Shown here: piece by piece, positions 1 through 7,654 of the stretch
Position numbering within the stretch: the stretch's first letter is position 1
Layout of the letters: each line of letters opens with the position of its first letter
Assembly: GCF_040096055.1 (NCBI RefSeq)
Contig: NZ_JBBMFK010000003.1
Location: forward strand, 1-64,000
Reading direction: 5' to 3'
Source of the DNA: Pseudoflavonifractor intestinihominis
GTDB taxonomy: Bacteria > Bacillota > Clostridia > Oscillospirales > Oscillospiraceae
Length of the DNA: 64,000 nt
Made by a program: the position numbers and the translations under genes
The notes under the pieces: model-generated
The model's database searches: none
What the model saw: the letters and a program-made list of their open reading frames with translations, nothing else
What the model was told of the DNA's origin: nothing

Positions 1-115
1 CTGCGATGGTTTTTCATGAGGCGTTGAAAGCCTGTTTGTCAAGGTTCACGCCCTCGCTACTTATTTTCGTAGCAAGGTACATACGGGAGTTTTCCCATTC
101 ATATTATCTCATATT

Positions 116-322
116 TTAACCGTTTTGTCCAATTTCGCGGAAATTTTGCTGCGGCGCTTTCAATACGGCACCCACCAAAATCGTCTTGATCTGCTCGTAA
201 ATATCAGGGTTGTTCTGCGGGGAACAGATTGCTGTGACTGGACAGCCCTTGACCACCATATTGATAATGTGCTGCTCATGGTCCACGGAAGAGATGGTGA
301 CATCTTCGTTTATCCTTTGCAA
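116..322 (-). CDS. Small hypothetical protein, 68 aa
   Basis: This short reading frame starts at TTG eight bases after a strong AAGGAGG ribosome site. It encodes a soluble protein with no signal peptide or membrane segment and a central VVKGCPVTAIC stretch. It lies downstream of the sigma/HTH pair and is separated from it by a hairpin at 347-377. No family was recognised. The ribosome site and spacing are the main support. Confidence 0.5.
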   Translation of the reverse strand: MQRINEDVTISSVDHEQHIINMVVKGCPVTAICSPQNNPDIYEQIKTILVGAVLKAPQQNFREIGQNG

Positions 323-346
323 AACCGATGCCTCCTTTGATACGAC

Positions 347-377
347 AAAATCCGCACCGTTGAGCGGTGCGGATTTT
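347..377. terminator. Bidirectional hairpin terminator
   Basis: A 13-bp perfect stem (AAAATCCGCACCG and its complement) with a 5-base loop carries A and T runs on its two sides. It sits about 25 bases before the start of the 68-aa gene, so it could end leftward transcripts or act as a leader hairpin. Confidence 0.6.
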
Positions 378-716
378 CAGGTTCACAATCGTATGTCAAA
401 GGCATCTCAAACGGCGACGGGCAGGGTCGCTCCATAGGATTTAACGTGCCTCCCCCCATTCTTGTGGCGGGGCGCTCTACTCTGTGACGTGTAGCCAGCG
501 CAAGTATCATCATACCCGTATGCGTGTCGTGGCCGACAGCCCTTGCCTTGTGGCTGCTTGCGGCGCTGGTGTTGCTCGCTCTATCCTCCCGGCCTGCACC
601 TCCCTTCGGGGAAGATCCTCTTGGCGCACCCGCCGCCCGGCTCGACACATACGGAACGTATTTGATAGCCCTATTCAGTTGTGGGATATTTTCGGTAGGC
701 TGCTTGTCAGCCTGTG
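378..716. other. Intergenic region without a recognised gene
   Basis: About 340 bases lie between the hairpin at 347 and the terminator at 717. The stretch is GC-rich in its middle and has no reading frame with a convincing ribosome site on either strand. No tRNA or palindrome was seen. It may hold regulatory sequence for the left end of the element. Confidence 0.4.
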
Positions 717-747
717 AAAGCGCGCCTTGCTCGGCAAGGTGCGCTTT
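717..747 (-). terminator. Terminator of the sigma/HTH operon
   Basis: A 14-bp stem with one mismatch (AAAGCGCGCCTTGC and its partner) and a TCG loop lies 18 bases beyond the stop of the HTH gene. Confidence 0.6.
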
Positions 748-764
748 GGCAGTATGGCAAGCGG

Positions 765-1025
765 TTACTGTTCCAGCGTTTCGCCTTTGGGGAGGCGGTG
801 GTGGTCATAGTGGAAATAGACCGCCGACATATATTCCGAGATAATCAGGTTTTTGATTTCCTCGTCAACAACGTCATGGGGGTTGCCGTACTCGTCGTAC
901 ATCCGCCGCTTGGAGAAGTGGGCGATATACGGCTCATAATGCCGGACAATCTCAATCATGGCCTCGTCGTCGCCCTGCTTGGCCGCGCAGATGGTTTCAT
1001 AGGTGATCCGTTGGTTACGCTCCAT
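765..1025 (-). CDS. Helix-turn-helix / sigma-region-2-like conjugative element protein
   Basis: This 86-residue protein begins with an ITYETICAAKQGDDEAMIEIVRHYEPYI segment typical of the HTH proteins paired with an atypical sigma factor in Tn916-like elements. The ATG overlaps the end of the sigma gene by 11 bases, so the two are probably translated together. The product is expected to bind DNA or RNA polymerase and control excision or transfer. A terminator follows at 717-747. The family assignment is good; the target is unknown. Confidence 0.8.
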   Translation of the reverse strand: MERNQRITYETICAAKQGDDEAMIEIVRHYEPYIAHFSKRRMYDEYGNPHDVVDEEIKNLIISEYMSAVYFHYDHHRLPKGETLEQ

Positions 1026-1449
1026 AGCCCATTGCCTCCAATATCGCCTTTAGGTTGCTTAGTGCCGCGCTGCGGCGGCGGTTGATGGTGGACGTGTCCA
1101 GATTGAGCAGCCGCCCGATCTGCGGCTCGTTCCGCTCAGCAAAGTAAAATAGCAGCACAACATCCCGGCGCTTGGGCGGGAGGGCGAACAGGGCTTGTCC
1201 CAGCGCACTATCATGGACAACGACGGACAGGCCCCGCACATGGAACACCACGCTTTCCTCGTCCTCTTGGTATGTATCCTCGGTGCATAGTTTCTGTAAG
1301 TCCTGAAATGGCAGGACAGACAGCTCGGTTTCCCGGTCTGACTGCGCGGCCAGTTTCCGGCGGATATTGGCGCTGGCTTTCTTGATGGTTTTCTTGCTGA
1401 ACGAATCGAAGTTGTCCTCATGGAACAGGTAAAAATCTTCCATTGTCAT
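1015..1449 (-). CDS. Sigma-70 family RNA polymerase sigma factor of the element
   Basis: The protein (144 aa) ends in a sigma region 4 helix-turn-helix: LPPKRRDVVLLFYF followed by the recognition segment EPQIGRLLNLDTSTINRRRS. The start at 1449 (ATG ACA ATG) follows a GGAGG site by eight bases; longer readings upstream lack support. Small sigma-like proteins of this kind sit beside an HTH partner in Tn916-type and Tn1549-type elements and are thought to regulate element genes. One copy of the dispersed palindrome lies upstream at 1610. Confidence 0.85.
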   Translation of the reverse strand: MTMEDFYLFHEDNFDSFSKKTIKKASANIRRKLAAQSDRETELSVLPFQDLQKLCTEDTYQEDEESVVFHVRGLSVVVHDSALGQALFALPPKRRDVVLLFYFAERNEPQIGRLLNLDTSTINRRRSAALSNLKAILEAMGYGA

Positions 1450-1609
1450 TGGTGCATCCTCCAGTTTGGCGGTTTTCCTTGTGGCACTTATTACTCTGTG
1501 GAAACAGGGCCGGATTTGATTTATTCCCGACAATCGGCCAAAAGTTCTGAAAAGAAAATGTTTTACGGCGTTGCCCGCCATTTCCCGCGCTGGTCAAGCA
1601 AAAAATTAC

Positions 1610-1624
1610 GTCCCAACTTGGGAC
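1610..1624. repeat. Dispersed palindrome copy 1
   Basis: This is GTCCCAACTTGGGAC, seven-base arms around one central base. On the minus strand it is followed by TAATTTTTT, so it resembles a weak intrinsic terminator. It lies 78 bases after the stop of the gene at 1702-2901. Ten further copies are listed separately. Confidence 0.9.
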
Positions 1625-1650
1625 AGATTTCGCAAAGACGGGTATGCAAA

Positions 1651-1678
1651 AGGCGGGACGGTTTGATCCGTCCCGCCT
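1651..1678 (-). terminator. Terminator after the 399-aa membrane protein gene
   Basis: A 10-bp perfect stem (GGCGGGACGG and complement) with a 6-base loop is followed on the minus strand by TTTT, 24 bases beyond the stop codon at 1702. Confidence 0.7.
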
Positions 1679-1701
1679 CGTCCTGCGGTTGTAACAATCG
1701 A

Positions 1702-2901
1702 CTATCGCTCCATAGCCCACAAATCGCCCGGTGCAAATTTGACCGTGTATTTATGCCCGTGCTGTCCACAGAACAGGCATATTCCCTCCAGTTTTACTGG
1801 CTTTTGAGAGTCCTTTTTTATACCACTTATACTGAGAAATCCGTCATCATAACGTTTTTCTTTTAGATAATAAAATATAGTACCAAATGCGGGAAAGACC
1901 ATTGTAGTTTCTCCAATTTTTTGTTCGCCGTCGAAAATCTCTGCCTTAACCGATCCATCAATAAAAGCAGGGACATGATCGAATATCGTGAATTTGTCAT
2001 CCGCAGTCACTTCAGTTGATATAACTATACTCCCGGTTTTTGAAACAGTTATTGTTGTGTTTTGAAATGTAAGTAAGCGAAACAATTTTTTAGGGGGCAA
2101 TTCAGCAATGAGTTTTAAGCTTACTTGTTCAGCTGCTTTTTGGTACTCTCTGGCGCGGGCGTGTGTTTCTCCAACTATCTGTGCTGTCATAGCGTTAATT
2201 GCCTTTGCCGCCTCATTATGCTGCCGGATTTCCTGATTCACCCGCTCAGTATTAGAGAAAGACATCATCGCAGGAACCACTCCACCAATGCCAGATGCCA
2301 CACCGGCCATAATGGCTCCATCTGATTCCTTTTTTGTTGCAATAACTCTTTCACCTTGAACGGATTTCTTCAGAGAATCTGCTATATCATTCAGCATTGT
2401 AATCGGTTTTTCAGCTCCATGCAGACAGGCATATTGCGTAAGTTTTTGAAAAGTAGCTTGTTCTTTTGCTTTGCAAAGTTCAATGGCTTTTTGCTCTTCT
2501 TCTTGTGCTTTCTGTTCTTTTTCGGAAGATTTTTCCAATACCATTTGCAACAATTCATCGGCACTCAAATGGTCAAAATGATATTTTGACGCTAAAAGTT
2601 TAAGCCGCTGTTGTTTTTCAGGTGAATTCAATGCCGAGCGATCTACAATACCAAACTCTTTGCAGGCATTCCAAAAGTCCTCTTTTCTTTGACTGAGCTG
2701 AATAGCCTCACCTTTTTGACATGAACGTGTCAATAAAACCTCAAGTATGAGTATAACGCCAAATCCAAAAGCTACGCCTCCAAATATCGATGAAGTAATC
2801 GCGCCGGCAATGAACGCCGATAAAAAAAAGGGAGAAACATCGATCAAAAAAAAGTGGAGCAGAGAGAAATTTCTCTTGAACGTTTGGAAAAAATTCTTCA
2901 T
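1702..2901 (-). CDS. Membrane-anchored protein of unknown function, 399 aa
   Basis: A hydrophobic N-terminal region (about residues 12-55, two membrane passes) precedes a long charged, partly coiled segment rich in Glu, Lys and Gln (about 75-160). A short Gly-rich hydrophobic stretch follows near 195-215, then a beta-rich C-terminal domain with a CLFCGQHGH Cys/His motif. The ATG at 2901 follows AGGAG by seven bases. Base composition is clearly more AT-rich than the transfer genes, suggesting a separate origin. It is the last gene of a three-gene cluster (3511 down to 1702). No family was recognised. Confidence 0.75.
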   Translation of the reverse strand: MKNFFQTFKRNFSLLHFFLIDVSPFFLSAFIAGAITSSIFGGVAFGFGVILILEVLLTRSCQKGEAIQLSQRKEDFWNACKEFGIVDRSALNSPEKQQRLKLLASKYHFDHLSADELLQMVLEKSSEKEQKAQEEEQKAIELCKAKEQATFQKLTQYACLHGAEKPITMLNDIADSLKKSVQGERVIATKKESDGAIMAGVASGIGGVVPAMMSFSNTERVNQEIRQHNEAAKAINAMTAQIVGETHARAREYQKAAEQVSLKLIAELPPKKLFRLLTFQNTTITVSKTGSIVISTEVTADDKFTIFDHVPAFIDGSVKAEIFDGEQKIGETTMVFPAFGTIFYYLKEKRYDDGFLSISGIKKDSQKPVKLEGICLFCGQHGHKYTVKFAPGDLWAMER

Positions 2902-2931
2902 ATCATTTCTCCTAATCTTTAACTTGATAAG

Positions 2932-3296
2932 TTATTCATCTTTCTTTCGTTGCAGGGCATCATATTTTAGCCTTTGCCGGTCTAAGACCCGGCCCAGTTG
3001 CTCTATGCTGCAATGAGAAAACCGCTTATATCCTCGTGCTACTTCCTGAACGTGCTGTTGATTTTCCTCCGAGGTCAGATCCCCACTGTCCATGATTCCA
3101 TACTTCACACGGCAAACCCGGTAGAACAGCGAGTAGTCCGCAGACCACTCACACCACTTCCAGTCCAGCCACTTCCACAGCGACCAGAGCAGGTTGGCCG
3201 CAAGGGCTAACAGACACAGCAGGAACAGTCCCAGCAACACATAGGCAGCGGATTTAAGTTTTGTAGGGAGTTGCGAAGATCATTTGGATTTATCAT
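2932..3296 (-). pseudogene. Small membrane protein gene with a probable frameshift
   Basis: The downstream part encodes one hydrophobic segment (LLGLFLLCLLALAANLLW) followed by a Trp-rich and charged tail, and is open to 2932. No good start is present in that frame. An ATG at 3294-3296 overlaps the stop of the 72-aa gene as ATGA, the usual coupling signal, and encodes MINPNDLRNSLQNL before running out of frame near 3251-3258. Adding one base in the TTAAATCC stretch would join the two parts. This could be a real one-base deletion, a sequencing error or, less likely, recoding. Confidence 0.55.
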
Positions 3297-3511
3297 GACT
3301 TCTTAATTTTCCGGTTGTGGGCCTCCACAAACGCCTGCGCCTTTTCATCATCTTTCAGGCAAACCTTGCAGCATGATATTTTACTGTCAGTTTCTTCAAG
3401 TAAGGTATTCAAGTCGCTGCCCGCTGAATAACCAACGGAGTCTTTTACTGTCCGGCAGGTGACTGCGTGTAATTTTCTTGTTCCTTTGTTGATTACATAT
3501 TTCGCTACCAT
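3293..3511 (-). CDS. Small Cys-containing hypothetical protein, 72 aa
   Basis: The sequence begins AKYVINKGTRKLHAVTCRTVKD and ends with a CCKVC motif. It resembles the small zinc-binding motif with the pattern YV.N..T.K.H...C...C..C found attached to some nucleases and competence proteins. The ATG follows AGGAGG by seven bases. The stop overlaps the start of the next gene (ATGA). The AT-rich composition is shared with its two downstream neighbours. A metal-binding role is inferred from the Cys/His pattern only. Confidence 0.7.
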   Translation of the reverse strand: MVAKYVINKGTRKLHAVTCRTVKDSVGYSAGSDLNTLLEETDSKISCCKVCLKDDEKAQAFVEAHNRKIKKS

Positions 3512-3536
3512 ATGTTTACCTCCTATGTATTGACCA

Positions 3537-3558
3537 CATACTTTTCGTTCTGTTGTAA
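3537..3558 (+). repeat. Left arm of a 22-bp inverted repeat beside the integrase gene
   Basis: This 22-base segment is repeated in inverse orientation at 3740-3761 with a single mismatch. The arms bracket about 180 non-coding bases, and the right arm covers the stop codon of the integrase gene. It may be a recombinase binding or crossover site. Confidence 0.7.
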
Positions 3559-3649
3559 CTTATCTATTTTACACGTCAACTATACCAACTTCTCCCTACA
3601 TAATCAAGCGTTTCACGAACTTTCGAGGAAATTCTGTGCAGGACAAACA

Positions 3650-3678
3650 GGCGGAGAAACGATGATTTTCTCTCCGCC
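3650..3678 (-). terminator. Terminator after the integrase gene
   Basis: An 8-bp stem (GGCGGAGA and complement) lies between the two inverted-repeat arms, about 80 bases beyond the integrase stop codon. Confidence 0.55.
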
Positions 3679-3739
3679 TACTTTGTCGTGCCAAAACAGG
3701 ACTTAGATTTCACTGGGTATAGACGGTGAGGACATTGCC

Positions 3740-3761
3740 TTACAACAGAACGAAAACTATG
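3740..3761 (-). repeat. Right arm of the 22-bp inverted repeat
   Basis: This is the partner of 3537-3558, 21 of 22 positions matching. It overlaps the final codons and stop (3757-3759) of the tyrosine recombinase gene. Confidence 0.7.
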
Positions 3762-4608
3762 TAATCACCAGCCCCATGCGGCTGATCTGCTGGGCGTGGA
3801 CGGCCCCGCTCTCCATGGTATAAATGCGGGTAGTATTAACGCTGGAGTGGCCCAGAATGTCAGCCAGCCGGGCCAAATCCTTTTCCAGCGCGTAATAAGC
3901 CCGGGCGAAAAGGTGCCGCAGATTGTGGGGGAATACCTTGGACGGCTCCACCCCGGCGCTCTCACAGAGTGCTTTCATGGCCCGCCAGATATTCGAGCGA
4001 TCTAACGGCCTGCCCGTCCGGGTCACAAACACCGCTCCGGCGGTGATTTTTTGTTTTTTGAGGTAGGTTTTCAGCAGGCGGCGCAGCCGGTCCGGGAGAA
4101 AGACGGTGCGGCGCTTACCCTTGTTGCTGACCTCCGCCCGGCCTGAGCGAACGGCCTCGGCGGAGATAAAACGCAGTTCGGAAACCCGGATGCCGGTGGC
4201 GCAGATGGTCTGCAAAATCAGGGCAAGGCGCTCGTTGCCTGCCCGCTGCGCGGCGTTCACCAGCCGGGCATACTCAGCCTTGGACAGTTCCCGCTGTTCC
4301 TCCCGGAACAGGGGCCGCTGGATCTTCAGCAGGCGCACGGTCAGGGCGTGCCAGCCCATAAAGCGGAGAAAGCCGTTGACTGCAACCAGCATGGAATTGA
4401 CGGTGGCCGGGGCGTGGTCAGCGGCCAATGCCTCTTTCCAGCCAATCAGCAGGGCCTTGGTCAGTGCCCCGCCTTGCAGGTATTCCAGCAGGGCGGAAAG
4501 GTCGTGGGTGTACTTCTGTATGGTGGCGGTGCTGCGCTCCTGTTCCCGCAGGTAGTCGGCATAGCGGCGGATCAGGGCGGCGGTCAGGGTGTGGTTTTTG
4601 GTTCGCAA
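3757..4608 (-). CDS. Tyrosine recombinase / site-specific integrase (XerC-like)
   Basis: The 283-residue protein has an N-terminal SAM-like DNA-binding domain (about 10-95) and a catalytic domain with the expected residues: Arg in TGIRVSELR (near 141), HNLRH (near 228), the LGHSS motif and the nucleophilic Tyr in TRIYTM (near 262). It is short, like XerC/D and many gut-element integrases, and lacks an arm-binding N-terminal extension. The TTG start lies eight bases after AAGGAGG. It may excise and integrate the element, although it is about 25 kb from the visible right junction, so an integrase nearer the unseen left end is also possible. Confidence 0.9.
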   Translation of the reverse strand: MRTKNHTLTAALIRRYADYLREQERSTATIQKYTHDLSALLEYLQGGALTKALLIGWKEALAADHAPATVNSMLVAVNGFLRFMGWHALTVRLLKIQRPLFREEQRELSKAEYARLVNAAQRAGNERLALILQTICATGIRVSELRFISAEAVRSGRAEVSNKGKRRTVFLPDRLRRLLKTYLKKQKITAGAVFVTRTGRPLDRSNIWRAMKALCESAGVEPSKVFPHNLRHLFARAYYALEKDLARLADILGHSSVNTTRIYTMESGAVHAQQISRMGLVIT

Positions 4609-4661
4609 AGCGGTGTCCTCCTTGTTTAGCAGATACCGCTATTGTACCGAAAAAGTAATGC

Positions 4662-4676
4662 GTCCCAAGTTGGGAC
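4662..4676. repeat. Dispersed palindrome copy 2
   Basis: The core is GTCCCAAGTTGGGAC, the only copy with G at the centre on the plus strand. Here the dyad extends to 12 bases per arm. It lies 7 bases beyond the stop of the PP-loop gene and upstream of the integrase. Confidence 0.9.
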
Positions 4677-4683
4677 GCATTGT

Positions 4684-5541
4684 TCAAAAGCCATTCCAAA
4701 CTGGTTGACCGCAATAATCAAAAGTCCGCATATCCCTGCAATCAGCCACAGTCAAATCTTTCAGCCGCTTATGGCATCTTGTCAGATACAGTTTGCTCTG
4801 GAGCGGAGGCCGGGCCTCGTTATACTCCAGCAGGTCATCCACCAGTGCGGCCTTTGTAAAACTCTCCGGCTCGTTCTCCTGAAGGTATCGAAAGAAATAG
4901 CCGGTATGGAACGGGCAGAACACACACGCACTGGCCCATGTTTCCAGCCCCCATACATCTTTGTTGTAAGCAAAGCAGTCTGCCCGCGTCCAGCCCATTT
5001 CCACCAGCGGATAGCGATTTGTAAAGAGGCGCTGGCGGCTTTCCTTGGCTCTGCGCCGTTCCTCCCACATGATTCCCATGTGCATCTCATGGGTGTGGTC
5101 ATCATAGGGCCTCGTCCGCTCCCGGGGCCGGTAGCGCAGCAGTTCATAGCGGATATACCGCTCCATCACTTTTATCTTGTAGTCACAGGTGCATTGCCTG
5201 GGCATTTTCCCTTTCTTTCTGCTCTCACTATGGATACTCCAGAACGGGATGCTGGATACCCGGCCCCGGCCAAAATTCTCTGTAAAGTCCCGATACAGGT
5301 CGGCGTCCAGCACCTTGAAGATGATTCCGGCCCGGGCGCAGGTGTTCGCCACAAAATCTGCCTGCCGATAGACCCAACTCGGCTCCGCGTGCAGATCGCA
5401 GAACAGGACAATATCATATACCGGCACCAGCGGATAGACCGCCCGGCCCTCCAATTTGTTCTGACAGGCCATCAGGGCCAGAGTAGTGCTGGGCGTACCG
5501 GCTCCAAAACTCAGTATTCGCAGCGGTTCCCATAAAAGCAT
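4684..5541 (-). CDS. PP-loop ATPase, phosphoadenosine phosphosulfate reductase-like
   Basis: The N-terminus carries a PP-loop nucleotide-binding motif (LSFGAGTPSTTLALM, residues 8-22). Downstream are several Cys residues, including CTCDYKIK (near 120) and CVFCPFH (near 205), that could hold a metal or iron-sulfur cluster. PP-loop enzymes of this family adenylate a substrate or reduce sulfate esters; relatives occur on phages and in DNA phosphorothioation systems. It stands alone here, with no Dnd partners seen. The start at 5541 (ATG after ATGGAGGA) is preferred to longer in-frame readings that run through a hairpin. Role in the element unknown. Confidence 0.75.
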   Translation of the reverse strand: MLLWEPLRILSFGAGTPSTTLALMACQNKLEGRAVYPLVPVYDIVLFCDLHAEPSWVYRQADFVANTCARAGIIFKVLDADLYRDFTENFGRGRVSSIPFWSIHSESRKKGKMPRQCTCDYKIKVMERYIRYELLRYRPRERTRPYDDHTHEMHMGIMWEERRRAKESRQRLFTNRYPLVEMGWTRADCFAYNKDVWGLETWASACVFCPFHTGYFFRYLQENEPESFTKAALVDDLLEYNEARPPLQSKLYLTRCHKRLKDLTVADCRDMRTFDYCGQPVWNGF

Positions 5542-5592
5542 AGCAGTTTTCCTCCATGGGAATATGGTAATAAAAATACCTGCAAAACGCAA

Positions 5593-5635
5593 AAATCCCC
5601 GTACCCGCAGAAGTCCTCTGCGGATACGGGGATTT
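5593..5635 (-). terminator. Long hairpin between NlpC/P60 and PP-loop genes
   Basis: An 11-base outer arm and 6-base inner arm pair across a short loop (AAATCCCCGTA with its complement). It lies directly after palindrome copy 3 and before the PP-loop gene start, so it probably ends transcripts leaving the transfer operon. Confidence 0.6.
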
Positions 5636-5640
5636 AATCT

Positions 5641-5655
5641 GTCCCAACTCGGGAC
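5641..5655. repeat. Dispersed palindrome copy 3
   Basis: GTCCCAACTCGGGAC, one base different from the common form, 7 bases beyond the stop of the NlpC/P60 gene. Confidence 0.9.
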
Positions 5656-5662
5656 GCAATTC

Positions 5663-7615
5663 CTATTCGGTGAAGTAGACTGGCCTGCCAATGGAAGTAA
5701 AACCGTCCACGCCGGTAATCACCACATTGTTGGCTCCGCTGGCACAGTGGATAATGAGCAGGTTTCCATTTTCGTCCCTGCCGCCCACAATGCCCACATG
5801 GGAGTCCTCGGGATAGAATACCAAATCGCCGGGGATCGCCTCGTCCCATGTAATCGCGGTGCAGTAGCTGTGCTGTGCAGAGGCTCCGCCCCCGTGGCCT
5901 ATGATGTACTCGCCGCCTGTGGCGTTGTAGTTGTAGAATACCCAGTCCACAAAGCCGCTGCAATCCATCCCGTAGGGGCGGTAGGTGCCGGTACTGCTGC
6001 TGCCTGCCGCTGTCACCTGCATGGTGGTCCCCCAGCGGGAGTCCCAGCCCAGCACAAGGCTCTTGCCGCCCCAGAAGTAATTGACCTTGCCAACCAGCAT
6101 CAAGGCGTGCTGGATCACGGCTTTCCGCTCCGGGGACAGGTTATCGGGCAGGTTCTCCAGCAGGGCCACGGCATCCGCTTGTGTAATGGACAAGTCCCCC
6201 AGCAGGCCGCCCAGCAGTTCCATTTCTTCCAGCAAGGCATCCAATGCTTCGTTCTGGTAGTCGGTAAATTGGTAGACTGACCGCATATCATCGGCAGTTT
6301 TGGCCTCGATGGTGATATGGAGGATGGTTTCGTCGCCGTCCTCGACCTCCACGGTTTCTTCCTCGGTGGTGATAGCGGTCATATCCCAAAACACTTGCCG
6401 CAGGCGCTCCACCCGGTCAGGGTCAAGGGTAGCAACGTCCACGCCATCCTCTGCGGAGGCCGTCTTGCAGGCGAAAACAGCAAGGACTTCCCGCCAGTCC
6501 GGGGGCTGGCCGTGGATCTGGATACTGTCATAGTTGCCCGCCTGCAAATCCGCCAGTTTCTCCGTGTACTCCACGTTGATCTGTGCGATGGCCGCATTTG
6601 GGGAAACAGCGTCCGGTTCCTTCTGCTGGTCGGCAAAGAAGATACCAAAGGGGGACGATACCACAGCGGCCACCAGCATAATCACGCACAGGGCCAGCAG
6701 GAGGACAGCGCCGCCCACCAGCCCCACAAGAGCACTGACAAGGGCCGTCGCCGCATGGACGACTGCCTGCGCCGCCTTCTTTCCCAGATTGGCCGTGGCC
6801 TGCGCGGCCTTCTTGGCCCGCTGGACAGCGAGTTGCCGCGCCCGCACCTGTGCCGTCTGGCCCACGGCCTTTTTTGCCGCCGTCTTTGCAGCGGCTTTTG
6901 TGGCCTTTGCAGCCTTGGGCGCTGTACCGGAGGCGGCTTTTTCTGCCGCGGCCTTGGCGGTATTCCCACGCCTGGCCGCTGCTGCCTGCCGGGTCTTGAT
7001 GGCCGGGGCATTGCCGCGGGGCCGCTCCTTGATGGCCGTCTGCGGCTTGCCCCGGACAGCAGGCAGATTGTCCGTATTGCTGGGGGCATCAGCGCGGCGG
7101 AGATGGCCCGAATTAACAGGGGCAGAGGATTTCCGGGGCTGTCCGATCCTGTTGTCCGAAGATGCAAAGGGCGGCGTCCCCTCCGGGTCGCCGCCTCTGC
7201 CCTTGATAGCTTCCGCTTTCTTCTCCTTGATGGCCTCCTGTTTCATCCGTTCGCCCGGCTGGGGCGGCGCCGGCTCCATCCCATCCGGGGGCGGTTCAGC
7301 CTGTCCCATATTGGCGCGGCTGGCCTTGGCCTCCTGCCGCTGGCGAATGGTGCGGCGGGCCTTGTCCAGCCCCCGGCCAGCAGAAGAGCGGACGGTGGAG
7401 ATGGATTCCCCGGTGTACTGCTCTACCTGTTCCTCGGCGGACACAGCGGCGTTTGGTTCCTGCGCCTGCCTTTCCTTGGCCTGCTCTCTCCGATAGCGGT
7501 CCTTCATCAGTTTCCCCATGCGCCCGGTGACGGCGCGCCGGATGGATTTGACGCGCTCCTTGAACACATGGGACTTTACTTTCGGCTGGTTTGGTTTCTC
7601 TTTTAGATCCCGCAC
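5663..7615 (-). CDS. NlpC/P60 (C40) cell-wall hydrolase of the transfer apparatus
   Basis: The protein (650 aa) starts with a basic, Ala/Lys-rich cytoplasmic region of about 285 residues. One membrane segment follows (about 290-325, LVSALVGLVGGAVLLLALCVIML), then an external region ending in a C40 peptidase domain (about 500-650) with the catalytic Cys in MDCSGF and His in DSHVGIV. Such hydrolases open peptidoglycan for the conjugation channel in Gram-positive elements, the role of CwlT in Tn916. The GTG start follows GGGAGGTG. It lies directly after virB4, with palindrome copy 4 between them. Confidence 0.88.
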   Translation of the reverse strand: MRDLKEKPNQPKVKSHVFKERVKSIRRAVTGRMGKLMKDRYRREQAKERQAQEPNAAVSAEEQVEQYTGESISTVRSSAGRGLDKARRTIRQRQEAKASRANMGQAEPPPDGMEPAPPQPGERMKQEAIKEKKAEAIKGRGGDPEGTPPFASSDNRIGQPRKSSAPVNSGHLRRADAPSNTDNLPAVRGKPQTAIKERPRGNAPAIKTRQAAAARRGNTAKAAAEKAASGTAPKAAKATKAAAKTAAKKAVGQTAQVRARQLAVQRAKKAAQATANLGKKAAQAVVHAATALVSALVGLVGGAVLLLALCVIMLVAAVVSSPFGIFFADQQKEPDAVSPNAAIAQINVEYTEKLADLQAGNYDSIQIHGQPPDWREVLAVFACKTASAEDGVDVATLDPDRVERLRQVFWDMTAITTEEETVEVEDGDETILHITIEAKTADDMRSVYQFTDYQNEALDALLEEMELLGGLLGDLSITQADAVALLENLPDNLSPERKAVIQHALMLVGKVNYFWGGKSLVLGWDSRWGTTMQVTAAGSSSTGTYRPYGMDCSGFVDWVFYNYNATGGEYIIGHGGGASAQHSYCTAITWDEAIPGDLVFYPEDSHVGIVGGRDENGNLLIIHCASGANNVVITGVDGFTSIGRPVYFTE

Positions 7616-7634
7616 AGTACACCTCCCTTAATCT

Positions 7635-7649
7635 GTCCCAACTTGGGAC
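7635..7649. repeat. Dispersed palindrome copy 4
   Basis: GTCCCAACTTGGGAC, 5 bases beyond the virB4 stop and only about 11 bases ahead of the ribosome site of the NlpC/P60 gene. Confidence 0.9.
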
Positions 7650-7654
7650 GCAAT

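Noticed and set aside
1..110. Short minus-strand frame ending at 14
   Set aside because: Only about 20 codons after any ATG and no ribosome site at proper distance.
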